From the NCBI RefSeq assembly GCF_000319305.2, contig NZ_AMWJ02000002.1, forward strand, positions 434,001 to 498,000: a stretch of DNA of 64,000 nt, given 5' to 3'. Of this stretch, positions 1 to 7,401 are shown piece by piece. This stretch comes from Pseudomonas bharatica CSV86 (lineage in GTDB: Bacteria; Pseudomonadota; Gammaproteobacteria; Pseudomonadales; Pseudomonadaceae). The translations under genes and the position numbers were made by a program. The notes beneath the pieces were generated by a model. The model ran no database searches, had not been told where the DNA came from, and saw only the letters and a list, made by a program, of their open reading frames with translations. How positions within the stretch are numbered: position 1 is the first letter of the stretch; each line of letters opens with the position of its first letter.

Positions 1-93
1 TTGCTGGCCTTCGACGCGGTACAGCTCGACCTTGATCGAGCTGCCAGGGCAGCCATGTGCGGCATCCAGTACATGCGTGGTCAAACGTCCCAT
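1..93 (-). CDS. uraH: 5-hydroxyisourate hydrolase, N-terminal part (runs off the window)
   Basis: The first 31 codons of a minus-strand gene begin at the ATG at 93 and read [14 protein letters not shown] followed by [17 protein letters not shown]. This is the start of the transthyretin-like 5-hydroxyisourate hydrolase family, with the conserved LTTHVLD strand that supplies a catalytic His. The enzyme hydrolyses 5-hydroxyisourate, the product of urate oxidation, to OHCU in the cytoplasm. An AGGCG ribosome site precedes the ATG. It is divergent from puuE, which takes the next steps, and shares its promoter region. The rest of the gene lies left of the window. Confidence 0.85.
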   Translation of the reverse strand, partial: MGRLTTHVLDAAHGCPGSSIKVELYRVEGQQ

Positions 94-200
94 TGCTTGA
101 TCGCCTCGTGTTCACTCTATGGGCAAAAAATACCCGCCTGCACCAGAGGGAAACACAGTGGCAGGCGGCGGTGGAAGCATTAAGACATTTTATCGAAAAA

Positions 201-210
201 TTGTACACAA
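201..210. promoter_or_regulatory. Near-palindromic operator-like site TTGTACACAA
   Basis: TTGT and ACAA half sites are retained as in the perfect copies elsewhere, and only the central two bases differ. It lies about 107 bp upstream of the uraH start. A role is inferred from the recurrence of the motif at other purine and glyoxylate genes in the window. Confidence 0.45.
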
Positions 211-394
211 TTTTTCTGGCAATTTTACGATTCAGCGCTACACGCCCCCGGGAACCCTCCATTATTCGCCAGGCCACGCCCGATAAAGACGCCAGCGTCA
301 TTAGCTGACCAATCAGGCAGGTTTCTTGCTAGGCATATAGAGCAGGGTGCGACGAAGAAATGGGAAAAAACAGGCTTACAAATCGTAAATAAAG

Positions 395-404
395 TTGTAT
401 ACAA
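395..404. promoter_or_regulatory. Palindromic operator TTGTATACAA upstream of puuE
   Basis: A perfect 10-bp palindrome sits about 79 bp upstream of the puuE GTG start. The identical sequence is found at 27773, 27912 and 44085, each upstream of a gene of allantoin or glyoxylate metabolism. The shape (TNGTATACNA) is typical of GntR/FadR-family operators, which is family knowledge. The regulator itself is not in the window. Confidence 0.6.
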
Positions 405-482
405 TCATTCCATCGTCGTGGCCCACCGCAAACCTGCGCATGCCACCACCCTCCGTTTTCACGTACAAGAAGGAAGACTGCA

Positions 483-1412
483 GTGAGCGCTGATTATCCT
501 CGCGACCTGATCGGTTATGGCAATACCCCTCCTCATCCGCACTGGCCGGGGAATGCGCGCGTCGCGTTGTCTTTCGTGCTCAATTACGAAGAAGGTGGCG
601 AGCGCAACGTCCTCCACGGCGACAAGGAATCCGAAGCCTTCCTCTCCGAGATGGTCGCCGCCCAGCCGCTGCAGGGCGTGCGCAACATGAGCATGGAGTC
701 GCTCTACGAATACGGTAGCCGCGCCGGCGTGTGGCGCCTGCTCAAGCTGTTCAAGGACAGCGGCGTGCCGCTGACCATCTTCGCCGTGGCCATGGCCGCC
801 CAGCGCCATCCGGACGTGATCCGCGCCATGGTCGAGGCCGGCCACGAGATCTGCAGCCACGGTTACCGCTGGATCGACTACCAGTACATGGACGAGGCCC
901 AGGAGCGCGAGCACATGCTCGAAGCCATCCGAATCCTCACCGAACTGACCGGCGAGCGTCCGCTGGGCTGGTACACCGGCCGCACCGGCCCGAACACCCG
1001 GCGCCTGGTGATGGAGGAAGGGGGTTTCCTCTACGACAGCGATACCTACGACGACGACCTGCCCTACTGGGAGCCGAACAACCCGACCGGCAAGCCGCAC
1101 CTGGTGATCCCCTATACCCTGGACACCAACGACATGCGCTTCACCCAGGTCCAGGGTTTCAACTGCGGCGAGCAATTCTTCCAGTACCTGAAGGACGCCT
1201 TCGACGTGCTCTACGAAGAAGGCGCAACCGCGCCGAAGATGCTCTCCATCGGCCTGCACTGCCGCCTGGTCGGCCGTCCGGCGCGCCTGGCCTCGCTCAA
1301 GCGCTTCATCGACTACGCCAAGAGCCACGACCAGGTCTGGTTTGCCCGTCGCGTGGACATCGCCCGCCACTGGCACGCCACCCACCCTTTCAACGCCGAG
1401 ATTTCGCAATGA
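483..1412 (+). CDS. puuE: Allantoinase PuuE (polysaccharide-deacetylase fold)
   Basis: This 309-aa protein hydrolyses allantoin to allantoate in the urate pathway. It belongs to the metal-independent allantoinase type with a polysaccharide-deacetylase (NodB-like) fold. Seen in the sequence: the N-terminal YPRDLIGYGNTPPHP stretch with ALSFVLNYEEGGE, characteristic of the PuuE family, HEICSHGYRW near residue 120, and a C-terminal SIGLHCRLVGRP block. The start is GTG at 483, preceded by AAGGAAG at good spacing. Its stop overlaps the uraD start as ATGA, so puuE, uraD and allA probably form an operon. The TTGTATACAA palindrome upstream suggests regulated expression. Confidence 0.93.
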   Translation: MSADYPRDLIGYGNTPPHPHWPGNARVALSFVLNYEEGGERNVLHGDKESEAFLSEMVAAQPLQGVRNMSMESLYEYGSRAGVWRLLKLFKDSGVPLTIFAVAMAAQRHPDVIRAMVEAGHEICSHGYRWIDYQYMDEAQEREHMLEAIRILTELTGERPLGWYTGRTGPNTRRLVMEEGGFLYDSDTYDDDLPYWEPNNPTGKPHLVIPYTLDTNDMRFTQVQGFNCGEQFFQYLKDAFDVLYEEGATAPKMLSIGLHCRLVGRPARLASLKRFIDYAKSHDQVWFARRVDIARHWHATHPFNAEISQ

Positions 1413-1924
1413 CCGCTTTCAAGACCCTGACTCCCTCGACCCTGGACCGTGCCGCGTTCATCAAGGCGTTCGCCGACATCTACGAGCATTCGCCCTGGGT
1501 GGCGGAGAAAGCCTACGACCTCGGCCAGCTCCAGGAGCTGGACCAGATCGAGAACCTGCACCAGCGCATGAGCGACATCCTTCTCAGCGCCGATCACGCC
1601 GCCCAGCTGGCGCTGATCAACGCTCACCCGGACCTCGCCGGCAAGGCCGCGATCCAGGGCGAGCTGACCGAGTCGAGCACCAACGAGCAGGCCGGCGCCG
1701 GCATCCACCAGTGCACCGCCGAAGAGTTCGCCCGCTTCACCGAGCTCAACGACGCCTACAAGGCCAAATTCAAGTTCCCGTTCATCATGGCGGTGAAAGG
1801 CAGCAACCGGCACCAGATCCTCGCCTCCTTCGAGACCCGCATCCATAACGATGCCGATACCGAATTCAAGGAAGCCCTGGCGCAGATCAACCTGATCGCC
1901 CTGTTCCGCCTGCTGCAACTGTAA
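1409..1924 (+). CDS. uraD: OHCU decarboxylase
   Basis: This 171-aa enzyme decarboxylates 2-oxo-4-hydroxy-4-carboxy-5-ureidoimidazoline (OHCU) to S-allantoin, the step before PuuE. The conserved INAHPDLAGK motif carries the catalytic His near residue 71. The SSTNEQAGAG motif follows, and the KFKFPFIMAVKG block leads into the C-terminal helices. The ATG at 1409 overlaps the puuE stop by four bases, indicating translational coupling. Length is normal for the family. The native order here is uraH (divergent), then puuE-uraD-allA. Confidence 0.93.
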   Translation: MTAFKTLTPSTLDRAAFIKAFADIYEHSPWVAEKAYDLGQLQELDQIENLHQRMSDILLSADHAAQLALINAHPDLAGKAAIQGELTESSTNEQAGAGIHQCTAEEFARFTELNDAYKAKFKFPFIMAVKGSNRHQILASFETRIHNDADTEFKEALAQINLIALFRLLQL

Positions 1925-1978
1925 GAACTGCACCGCAGCGCCTGACGACATACAACACAGAATTCAGAGAATAAAAGC

Positions 1979-2482
1979 ATGCGTACTCTAGTGATCGAGC
2001 CCCTGACCAAAGAAGCCTTCGCCCCCTTCGGTGACGTGATCGAAACCGACGGCAGCGACCACTTCATGATCAACAACGGCTCGACCATGCGCTTCCACAA
2101 GCTGGCCACGGTGGAAACCGCCCAGCCGGAAGACAAGGCGATCATCAGCATCTTCCGCGCCGACGCGCTGGACATGCCGCTGACCGTACGCATGCTGGAA
2201 CGCCATCCGCTGGGCAGCCAGGCCTTCATTCCGCTGCTCGGCAACCCCTTTCTGATCGTGGTCGCGCCACTTGGCGATGCACCTGTATCAGGTCACGTCC
2301 GTGCCTTCGTCAGCAATGGCAGGCAGGGCGTCAATTACCATCGCGGCGTCTGGCACCACCCGGTGCTGACGATCGAAAAGCGGGATGACTTCCTGGTGGT
2401 TGATCGCAGTGGTTCCGGCAACAACTGCGACGAGCATTTCTTTACCGAGGATGAGCAACTGATCCTCAATCCCCACCAATAA
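1979..2482 (+). CDS. allA: Ureidoglycolate lyase
   Basis: This 167-aa cupin-fold protein cleaves ureidoglycolate to glyoxylate and urea in the cytoplasm. AllA hallmarks seen are the opening PLTKEAFAPFGDVIE, the GRQGVNYHRGVWHHPVLT metal or substrate-binding block around residues 114-130, and the DFLVVDRSG end. It follows uraD by 54 bp with the same orientation. Its product glyoxylate feeds the gcl operon at 27.9 kb and the urea may use the transporter at 34.6 kb. The allantoicase gene (alc) that makes ureidoglycolate is not in the window. Confidence 0.93.
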   Translation: MRTLVIEPLTKEAFAPFGDVIETDGSDHFMINNGSTMRFHKLATVETAQPEDKAIISIFRADALDMPLTVRMLERHPLGSQAFIPLLGNPFLIVVAPLGDAPVSGHVRAFVSNGRQGVNYHRGVWHHPVLTIEKRDDFLVVDRSGSGNNCDEHFFTEDEQLILNPHQ

Positions 2483-2530
2483 GAGAAGGCCGAACACCGT
2501 ATTTCGGTGGCCGGCAAGAGGTACAAGACT

Positions 2531-3892
2531 GTGGAAGCACATCTGTTGGAATGGCTGAACCTGAGCGTGCGCTGGGTTCACATGATCACTGGCGTGGCCT
2601 GGATCGGCGCGTCGTTCTACTTCGTCTGGCTGGAAAACAACCTGAACCGCGCCAACCCGCGGGACGGACTGTCGGGTGACCTTTGGGCGATCCACGGTGG
2701 CGGTATCTACCACCTGGAGAAGTACAAGCTGGCACCGCCGAAAATGCCGGAGAACCTGCACTGGTTCAAATGGGAAGCCTACTTCACCTGGATGTCCGGC
2801 ATCGCCCTGCTGTGCCTGGTGTTCTACTGGCAGCCGACCCTTTACCTGCTGGCTCCGGGCAGCACCCTGACCGGCTTCGAAGGCGTGGCCATCGGTGTCG
2901 GCTCGCTGATCGCCGCCTGGTTCATCTACGACTTCCTCTGCGACTCGCCACTGGGCAAGCAACCCGCCCTGCTCGGCCTGGTCCTGTTCGTACTGATCAT
3001 CGCCGCCTGCTACGGCTTCAGCCAGGTGTTCAGCGGTCGTGGTGCGTACCTGCACACCGGCGCCATCATCGGCACCATCATGGTCGGTAACGTGTTCCGC
3101 ATCATCATGCCGGCCCAGCGCCAGCTGGTAGCGGCGATCGAAGCCAACCAGACCCCGGATCCGGTGCTGCCGGCCAAGGGCCTGCTGCGCTCGCGGCACA
3201 ACAACTACTTCACCCTGCCGGTGCTGTTCATCATGATCAGCAACCACTTCCCGAGCACCTACGGCAGCAAGTACAACTGGGCGATCCTGGCCGGTATCGC
3301 GGTCGCGGCGGTGCTGATCCGTCACTACTTCAACACCCGCCACGACAGCAACAAGTACGCCTGGGCCCTGCCTGCCGGCGCACTGGCGATGATCTGCCTG
3401 GCCTATGTCACCGGTCCTGCACGGGTACCGAGCACTGCACCGGAGCAAGCTGCGGCGAAGATCGAATACCAGCCGCTGCCGGAAACCGCACTGGGTGGCA
3501 AAACCGCCGCCGAGCGTGCCGAGGAAGAAAAGGCCGCCGCCTGGCAAGCCGCACAGGCCAAGCCCGCCGAACCGGCCGCACCAGCCGCCCCGGCCGAAGC
3601 CCCTGCGCAAGCCACCGCCGCTGCGGGCGGTGCCGGTTTCGACAAGATCCATAACGTCATCCAGGAACGCTGCACCGTGTGCCACTCGGCCAAGCCGACC
3701 AGCCCGCTGTTCAGCGCCGCACCTGCCGGCGTGATGCTCGACACCCCGCAACAGATCCAGGCCATGGCCCCGCGTATCCAGGCCCAGGCCGTCGCCAGCC
3801 AGATCATGCCGCTGGGCAACATCACCCAGATGACTGCCGAAGAACGCAAGCTGGTCGGTGACTGGATCGCCAACGGCGCCAAGGTCAACTGA
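2531..3892 (+). CDS. puuD: Membrane urate hydroxylase PuuD with C-terminal cytochrome c
   Basis: This 453-aa inner membrane protein oxidises urate to 5-hydroxyisourate and passes electrons to a fused cytochrome c. The N-terminal half has several hydrophobic segments, beginning with LSVRWVHMITGVAWIGASFYFVWLENNLNR split over helix one. An Ala/Pro-rich linker (about residues 320-370) follows. The C-terminal domain has one CTVCH haem site near residue 382 and a distal Met (QIMPLGN). I chose GTG at 2531 because AAGAGGT lies just upstream and VEAHLLEWLN is the usual start; upstream in-frame starts would only add a short non-conserved tail. It ends 107 bp before the ISPpu12-type insertion. Confidence 0.92.
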   Translation: MEAHLLEWLNLSVRWVHMITGVAWIGASFYFVWLENNLNRANPRDGLSGDLWAIHGGGIYHLEKYKLAPPKMPENLHWFKWEAYFTWMSGIALLCLVFYWQPTLYLLAPGSTLTGFEGVAIGVGSLIAAWFIYDFLCDSPLGKQPALLGLVLFVLIIAACYGFSQVFSGRGAYLHTGAIIGTIMVGNVFRIIMPAQRQLVAAIEANQTPDPVLPAKGLLRSRHNNYFTLPVLFIMISNHFPSTYGSKYNWAILAGIAVAAVLIRHYFNTRHDSNKYAWALPAGALAMICLAYVTGPARVPSTAPEQAAAKIEYQPLPETALGGKTAAERAEEEKAAAWQAAQAKPAEPAAPAAPAEAPAQATAAAGGAGFDKIHNVIQERCTVCHSAKPTSPLFSAAPAGVMLDTPQQIQAMAPRIQAQAVASQIMPLGNITQMTAEERKLVGDWIANGAKVN

Positions 3893-3999
3893 TCCGCCCC
3901 GCAACACGCGTAACACCGCTGCAAGCTTCACGCGGCGCCCCGGACGGGAACCACGGGCCGAAAGGCCTGCCGCCCGGGCGCTGCGGCTCAAAAAAATAA

Positions 4000-4023
4000 G
4001 GGTATACGGATTTAATGGTTGAT
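4000..4023 (+). repeat. Left terminal inverted repeat of the ISL3 element
   Basis: It begins GGGTATACGGATTTAATGG and ends GTTGAT. It pairs with the right end at 7349-7372 with three mismatches. The flanking target copy AAAAATAA ends at 3999. Confidence 0.9.
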
Positions 4024-4057
4024 GGGGCACCTTCACCCCATCAATCTGATACCACCC

Positions 4058-5347
4058 TCAGATGGTTGATAGATCGACTCCGTAGTTGAGTTCCTCTGCG
4101 AAGTCCGGCAGTCCGTAACCGATGGTTTTCTTGTAGAAAGGAGAGACCTTCGCAGTCGGTGCCTTCTTCTTGTGCTTCGTGGTGTAGAGCATTCGTGCCC
4201 GCATCACCTCGAAGGAGTAACCGCGCCCTTCACGGTTCTTGTCCTTGGCCAGTCGGTTGATGGACTCCGTGTAAGCGTTGGTGACGGGCATGTCCGTCTC
4301 GAAGTAGGTCATGGTCTCTTCGCGCCAGTTTCCCACTGCCCTGACCAGATCGCTCCAGACTTCCTTTTGGCCCTTCGGGATGGTGGCTATCCACTCGTCC
4401 AGGGCGGCTTCTGCCTGGAGCCGTGTGGTGGCGTCCCAGATGCCGTAGAAGCGCTCCTTGTGCTCGTAGGCGGCCAGCAGTTGCGGGAACGCGCCTGTCC
4501 AGGTCTCCATGATGAGGCGCTCCCGGTCTGAGACTTCGTGAGCGCGTTTCAGCAGGATTTTCCGGTCTCCCTTGAGAGTCCGGCTCTGGGACGGTTTCAG
4601 CTCCTTTCTGAGGCCCTTGCGCACTCTCTCTAGGGCATCGTTGGCCATGCGCACCACATGGAACTTATCGACCACGATACGGGCCTGGGGCAGCACAGCC
4701 TTGACCGCTGCCCGGTAGGGGTTCCACATGTCCATGCTGACGATCTCGACCTTCTGCCGGTCTTTCAGCTTCATCAGGTAGTTGGTCACCACGTCCTGGC
4801 GGCGGGTGGCCAGCAGGTCGAGCAGGGTTCGCTCCTCAATGTTGGTCAGAATGCAGCGGTAGCGCTTGTTCAGGTATAGCTCGTCAATGCCCAGGATGCG
4901 GGGCGTCTCGAAGCGGTGCCAGCGCCCCAGGAACTCGGCGCGGGCGTTGAAGATGTCGCGCACCGTCTTCTCGTCCAGGCCGGTCTGTGCCGCCACAAAG
5001 GTGTAGGGGTGGTTGAAGGATTCCTTCTCCACGTACTCATGCAGCCGCAGTGTCATACGGAATCCGTCCACCATCTCCGGTAGCTGGGGCCTGAATGTTG
5101 TCTTGCAGGCCCGGCAGGTGTATCGGCGGCGGACCACCCAGAGAGTGACCCGCTTGCCGTGGATGGGCAGATCACGATAGGGAACGTCACGCTTGCCGAA
5201 CCGTACGAACTCACCCTGCACGCCGCATTCCTCGCAGGCGATGGGATCGGGCACGTCCACCTGGAAGTGCATTTCGTCGTCGGTTGATTTGCAGCCCAGT
5301 ACTTGGTATTGCGGCAGGTGAAGGATGTTGTCGGGAAGTTCGGTCAT
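4058..5347 (-). CDS. tnpA: ISL3-family transposase
   Basis: This 429-aa transposase catalyses movement of the surrounding element. N-terminal zinc-binding motifs (CEECGVQGEFVRFG near residue 35, CRACKTTF near residue 78) precede a DDE-type catalytic region. Candidate acidic residues lie in ILGIDELYL, EIVSMDMWNPYR and TNAYTESINR. The length is normal for ISL3 transposases and the frame is intact, so it may be active. It is transcribed leftwards, away from the passenger merR. Confidence 0.92.
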   Translation of the reverse strand: MTELPDNILHLPQYQVLGCKSTDDEMHFQVDVPDPIACEECGVQGEFVRFGKRDVPYRDLPIHGKRVTLWVVRRRYTCRACKTTFRPQLPEMVDGFRMTLRLHEYVEKESFNHPYTFVAAQTGLDEKTVRDIFNARAEFLGRWHRFETPRILGIDELYLNKRYRCILTNIEERTLLDLLATRRQDVVTNYLMKLKDRQKVEIVSMDMWNPYRAAVKAVLPQARIVVDKFHVVRMANDALERVRKGLRKELKPSQSRTLKGDRKILLKRAHEVSDRERLIMETWTGAFPQLLAAYEHKERFYGIWDATTRLQAEAALDEWIATIPKGQKEVWSDLVRAVGNWREETMTYFETDMPVTNAYTESINRLAKDKNREGRGYSFEVMRARMLYTTKHKKKAPTAKVSPFYKKTIGYGLPDFAEELNYGVDLSTI

Positions 5348-5368
5348 GGTGTTGTATAGGCGTAGGTG

Positions 5369-5881
5369 TCAGTCAGATCCATCCGACTCGGCATTGGTGT
5401 TTGCTTTTTTACCCAACAAGCTGCTGGAAACGAAAAGTAAGGCACCGAGGACAATTGCAATATCAGCCAGGTTGAAGGCCGGCCAATGCCAGTCTCGCCA
5501 ATAGAAATCAAAGGAATCCACAACATAGCCGCGAAAGACCCGGTCAATCAGGTTGCCCATGGCGCCACCGAGGATAAGACTGTAAGCGATGGCTTCTCCT
5601 TTATGACGATTTTCAAGGATCAGCTTGATCAGAAAAATCGAGACCACTACCGCGATTCCGATAAAAAAGTAGCGCTGCCAGCCTCCACCATTCGCAAAAA
5701 GACTGAATGCGGCACCGGTGTTCCATAGGTGCACCCAGTTAAAGAACGGGGTCACCGAAACATACTCGCCATAGGCCATTGATTGCTGCACCAGCCACTT
5801 TACAGCCTGATCAGACGCTGCCAGCAGGCCCGATATGGACAATAGGGCATACGGCGAGAGCTTTTTGCCAATAATGAGCAT
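5369..5881 (-). CDS. lspA: Lipoprotein signal peptidase (signal peptidase II), element-borne
   Basis: This 170-aa inner membrane aspartyl protease family member cleaves signal peptides from prolipoproteins. Visible motifs are VHLWNTGAAFSLF, the GGAMGNLIDRVFRGYVVDSFDF block with the first catalytic Asp, and FNLADIAIVLG with the second. Four hydrophobic segments are present. It lies between the transposase and the CDF pump of the ISL3 element. Such lspA copies travel with metal resistance genes, but their role there is not settled. The chromosomal housekeeping lspA would be elsewhere. Confidence 0.9.
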   Translation of the reverse strand: MLIIGKKLSPYALLSISGLLAASDQAVKWLVQQSMAYGEYVSVTPFFNWVHLWNTGAAFSLFANGGGWQRYFFIGIAVVVSIFLIKLILENRHKGEAIAYSLILGGAMGNLIDRVFRGYVVDSFDFYWRDWHWPAFNLADIAIVLGALLFVSSSLLGKKANTNAESDGSD

Positions 5882-5884
5882 TAT

Positions 5885-6781
5885 TTAACCCTTCAACGCC
5901 AAAATGCGTCTGGCACCGTTAAGTACAATGCCCCCCGCGATGGTGCCGATAATCAGATCCGGATAATTGGAACCGGTCCACGCGACCAGGGCGCCGGCGG
6001 TGATGACCCCCAGGTTGATCACCACGTCGTTGGCCGAGAATATCCAGCTTGCCTTCATGTGCGCCCCGCCTTCCCGATGTTTGGATATGAGCAGCAGACA
6101 ACTGGTATTGGCAATCAATGCGACGAATGCGATAGCCATCATCACCAGCGATTCAGGCTCACTACCGAATACAAAGCGTCTCACCACCTCTACGAGCACG
6201 CCCACAGCCAAGATCAGTTGCAGTACACCAGCAAGATGCGCGGCACGTACCTGCATTTTCACGCTATGTCCAACCGCATAAAGGGCAAGCCCGTACACCG
6301 CCGCATCGGCAAAATTGTCCAGGGATTCTCCAATCAGGCCGGTGGACCGGGCGATCAGACCGGCAGTCATTTCCACCACGAACAGAAGTGCATTGATGCC
6401 GAGCAACCAGCGCAGGGTCCCGGATTCTTGCTTAGCAGAAGCTGCCGAAAACTCGGCGGCCTTGATGGTCTCCGGATTTGCAGCGACGGTTTCCTGAAGC
6501 GAGGCGCCTAGCCCCAAGGTCTTCAGTTTCGAGGTGACGGGCTCGACCTCGCCGTCATGCACGACCTTCAGCCGGCGGTTCGACAAGTCGAAGGACAGCG
6601 CCCGAATCTCCTCAAAGCCGTTCAGGGCTAGGCGAATCATTCGTTCTTCTGATGGACAGTCCATCTTCGGCACGGCATAAACACTGACCCATCTCCCTGG
6701 CGCCTCGGAGGAGGCCTGTATATCGGTATCCGCTGCGGACGTTGCATCACCGCCACAGGCGCCACCACAGGATTTGCTCAT
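5885..6781 (-). CDS. Cation diffusion facilitator-type metal efflux protein (element-borne copy 1)
   Basis: This 298-aa membrane protein probably exports a divalent heavy metal such as Cd, Zn or Pb. The N-terminus is Cys-rich (SCGGACGGD), followed by a metal-associated fold with PKMDCPSEERM. The CDF transmembrane region starts near residue 125. It contains the metal-site pattern STGLIGESLDNFADAAVYG and a later HMKASWIFSANDVVINLG that matches the second metal-binding helix. The start at 6781 is chosen because GGAG precedes it and MSKSC matches the family; an ATG at 6802 is less likely. It is 3 bp from lspA and divergent from merR. The island at 17.4 kb carries a close homologue. Confidence 0.88.
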   Translation of the reverse strand: MSKSCGGACGGDATSAADTDIQASSEAPGRWVSVYAVPKMDCPSEERMIRLALNGFEEIRALSFDLSNRRLKVVHDGEVEPVTSKLKTLGLGASLQETVAANPETIKAAEFSAASAKQESGTLRWLLGINALLFVVEMTAGLIARSTGLIGESLDNFADAAVYGLALYAVGHSVKMQVRAAHLAGVLQLILAVGVLVEVVRRFVFGSEPESLVMMAIAFVALIANTSCLLLISKHREGGAHMKASWIFSANDVVINLGVITAGALVAWTGSNYPDLIIGTIAGGIVLNGARRILALKG

Positions 6782-6814
6782 GATACGACTCCACTTGAAC
6801 AATGTTGTGGTACC

Positions 6815-6845
6815 ATTTAAAACTATAAAGCTACTATAAGGTCAA
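6815..6845 (-). promoter_or_regulatory. MerR-type promoter of the ISPpu12-type metal operon
   Basis: On the minus strand, a -35 TTGACC (6845-6840) and a -10 TTAAAT (6820-6815) are separated by 19 bp. This over-long spacing is the signature of MerR-activated promoters. The spacer holds repeated CTATAA/TTATAG half sites. It lies between the divergent merR and pump genes, so the element's own MerR protein is the likely activator. Confidence 0.7.
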
Positions 6846-6876
6846 TAGAGTAAAGAATCCGTTGGGGAGGAGGCTG

Positions 6877-7260
6877 ATGCGCATTGGTCAGTTGGCGCAG
6901 TTGGTAGGGGTCGAAACACAGACGATCCGCTTCTATGAACAGCAGGGCTTGTTGCCGCCGCCTGATCGGCAGGACAACGGTTACCGTGTCTATACCGAGA
7001 AGCATGGTGAGGGGCTGGCCTTCATCCGTCGCTGCAGAATCCTGGGCCTGTCACTGGCTGAGATTCACGAACTACAGAGCTATGAGGACGACCCTCATCA
7101 GCCTTGTACCGCCGTCAACGCCTTGCTCGATGATCACATCTCTCATGTGCGGTCGCAGATAACCGCTCTGCAAGCGCTTGAGAAACAACTCGTTTCACTG
7201 AGAGCGAGTTGCAACGATGACCGGGAAGTTGAGGCGTGTGGGGTTCTTGCTGGGAATTAG
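6877..7260 (+). CDS. MerR-family heavy-metal-responsive regulator (CadR/PbrR-like)
   Basis: This 127-aa regulator has the N-terminal winged helix MRIGQLAQLVGVETQTIRFYEQQGLL, a coiled-coil dimerisation helix, and Cys residues placed as in CadR/PbrR proteins (RRC near residue 56, HQPC near 77, C-terminal SC and AC). Those proteins bind Cd, Pb or Zn and twist a promoter with a 19-bp spacer, which is present next door. The ATG at 6877 follows a strong GGGGAGGAGG. It is transcribed rightwards, towards the urate permease beyond the element's end. Confidence 0.9.
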   Translation: MRIGQLAQLVGVETQTIRFYEQQGLLPPPDRQDNGYRVYTEKHGEGLAFIRRCRILGLSLAEIHELQSYEDDPHQPCTAVNALLDDHISHVRSQITALQALEKQLVSLRASCNDDREVEACGVLAGN

Positions 7261-7348
7261 CGAAGGAAACATGCACCAGCAGTAGGTGAAGCATCAACCA
7301 GATAATCCGATGAGATGCCGGTCTGTCTCACTCTCATGCAAAGGTAAG

Positions 7349-7372
7349 ATCAACCATTTAATCCGCTTACCC
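7349..7372 (-). repeat. Right terminal inverted repeat of the ISL3 element
   Basis: Read inwards from 7372 it is GGGTAAGCGGATTAAATGG followed by TTGAT, matching the left end with three mismatches. The second copy of the AAAAATAA target duplication occupies 7373-7380. Confidence 0.9.
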
Positions 7373-7401
7373 AAAAATAACAACAAAACTCGAGGTGCTG
7401 C

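Larger units (their letters stand above)
94..482. promoter_or_regulatory. Divergent uraH/puuE promoter region
   Basis: This 389-bp AT-rich spacer separates two divergent purine catabolic genes and contains no convincing gene. It holds one perfect TTGTATACAA palindrome (395-404) and one near copy TTGTACACAA (201-210), described separately. The spacing of one site close to each gene fits a regulator that controls both directions. Promoter elements themselves were not assigned. Confidence 0.6.
4000..7372. mobile_element. ISPpu12-type ISL3-family element with lspA, metal CDF and merR passengers
   Basis: This is a complete 3,373-bp element. Its ends are near-perfect 24-bp inverted repeats: left GGGTATACGGATTTAATGG..., right (read inwards) GGGTAAGCGGATTAAATGG.... 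It is flanked by an exact 8-bp duplication AAAAATAA (3992-3999 and 7373-7380), as expected for ISL3 transposition. It carries an ISL3 transposase plus lspA, a CDF-type cation pump and a MerR regulator. This is the gene set I know for ISPpu12 from Pseudomonas putida, whose reported size is about 3.4 kb. It inserted between puuD and the urate permease, 29 bp upstream of the permease start codon. Confidence 0.93.

Noticed and set aside
731..1408. Long upstream extension of the uraD frame inside puuE
   Set aside because: The extra residues are an out-of-frame reading of puuE rich in Arg and Pro. The ATG at 1409 begins the conserved family sequence.
4002..4008. GTATAC core near 4002 as a further copy of the purine operator
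   Set aside because: It lacks the TTG/CAA flanks and is part of the conserved ISL3 terminal inverted repeat.
2288..4036. Long minus-strand open frame (about 580 codons) opposite allA and puuD
   Set aside because: It is antisense to well-supported genes, has GC-driven low-complexity composition and no recognisable domain. Similar antisense frames at 459-1409, 7294-8874 and 37679-39382 were rejected on the same grounds.
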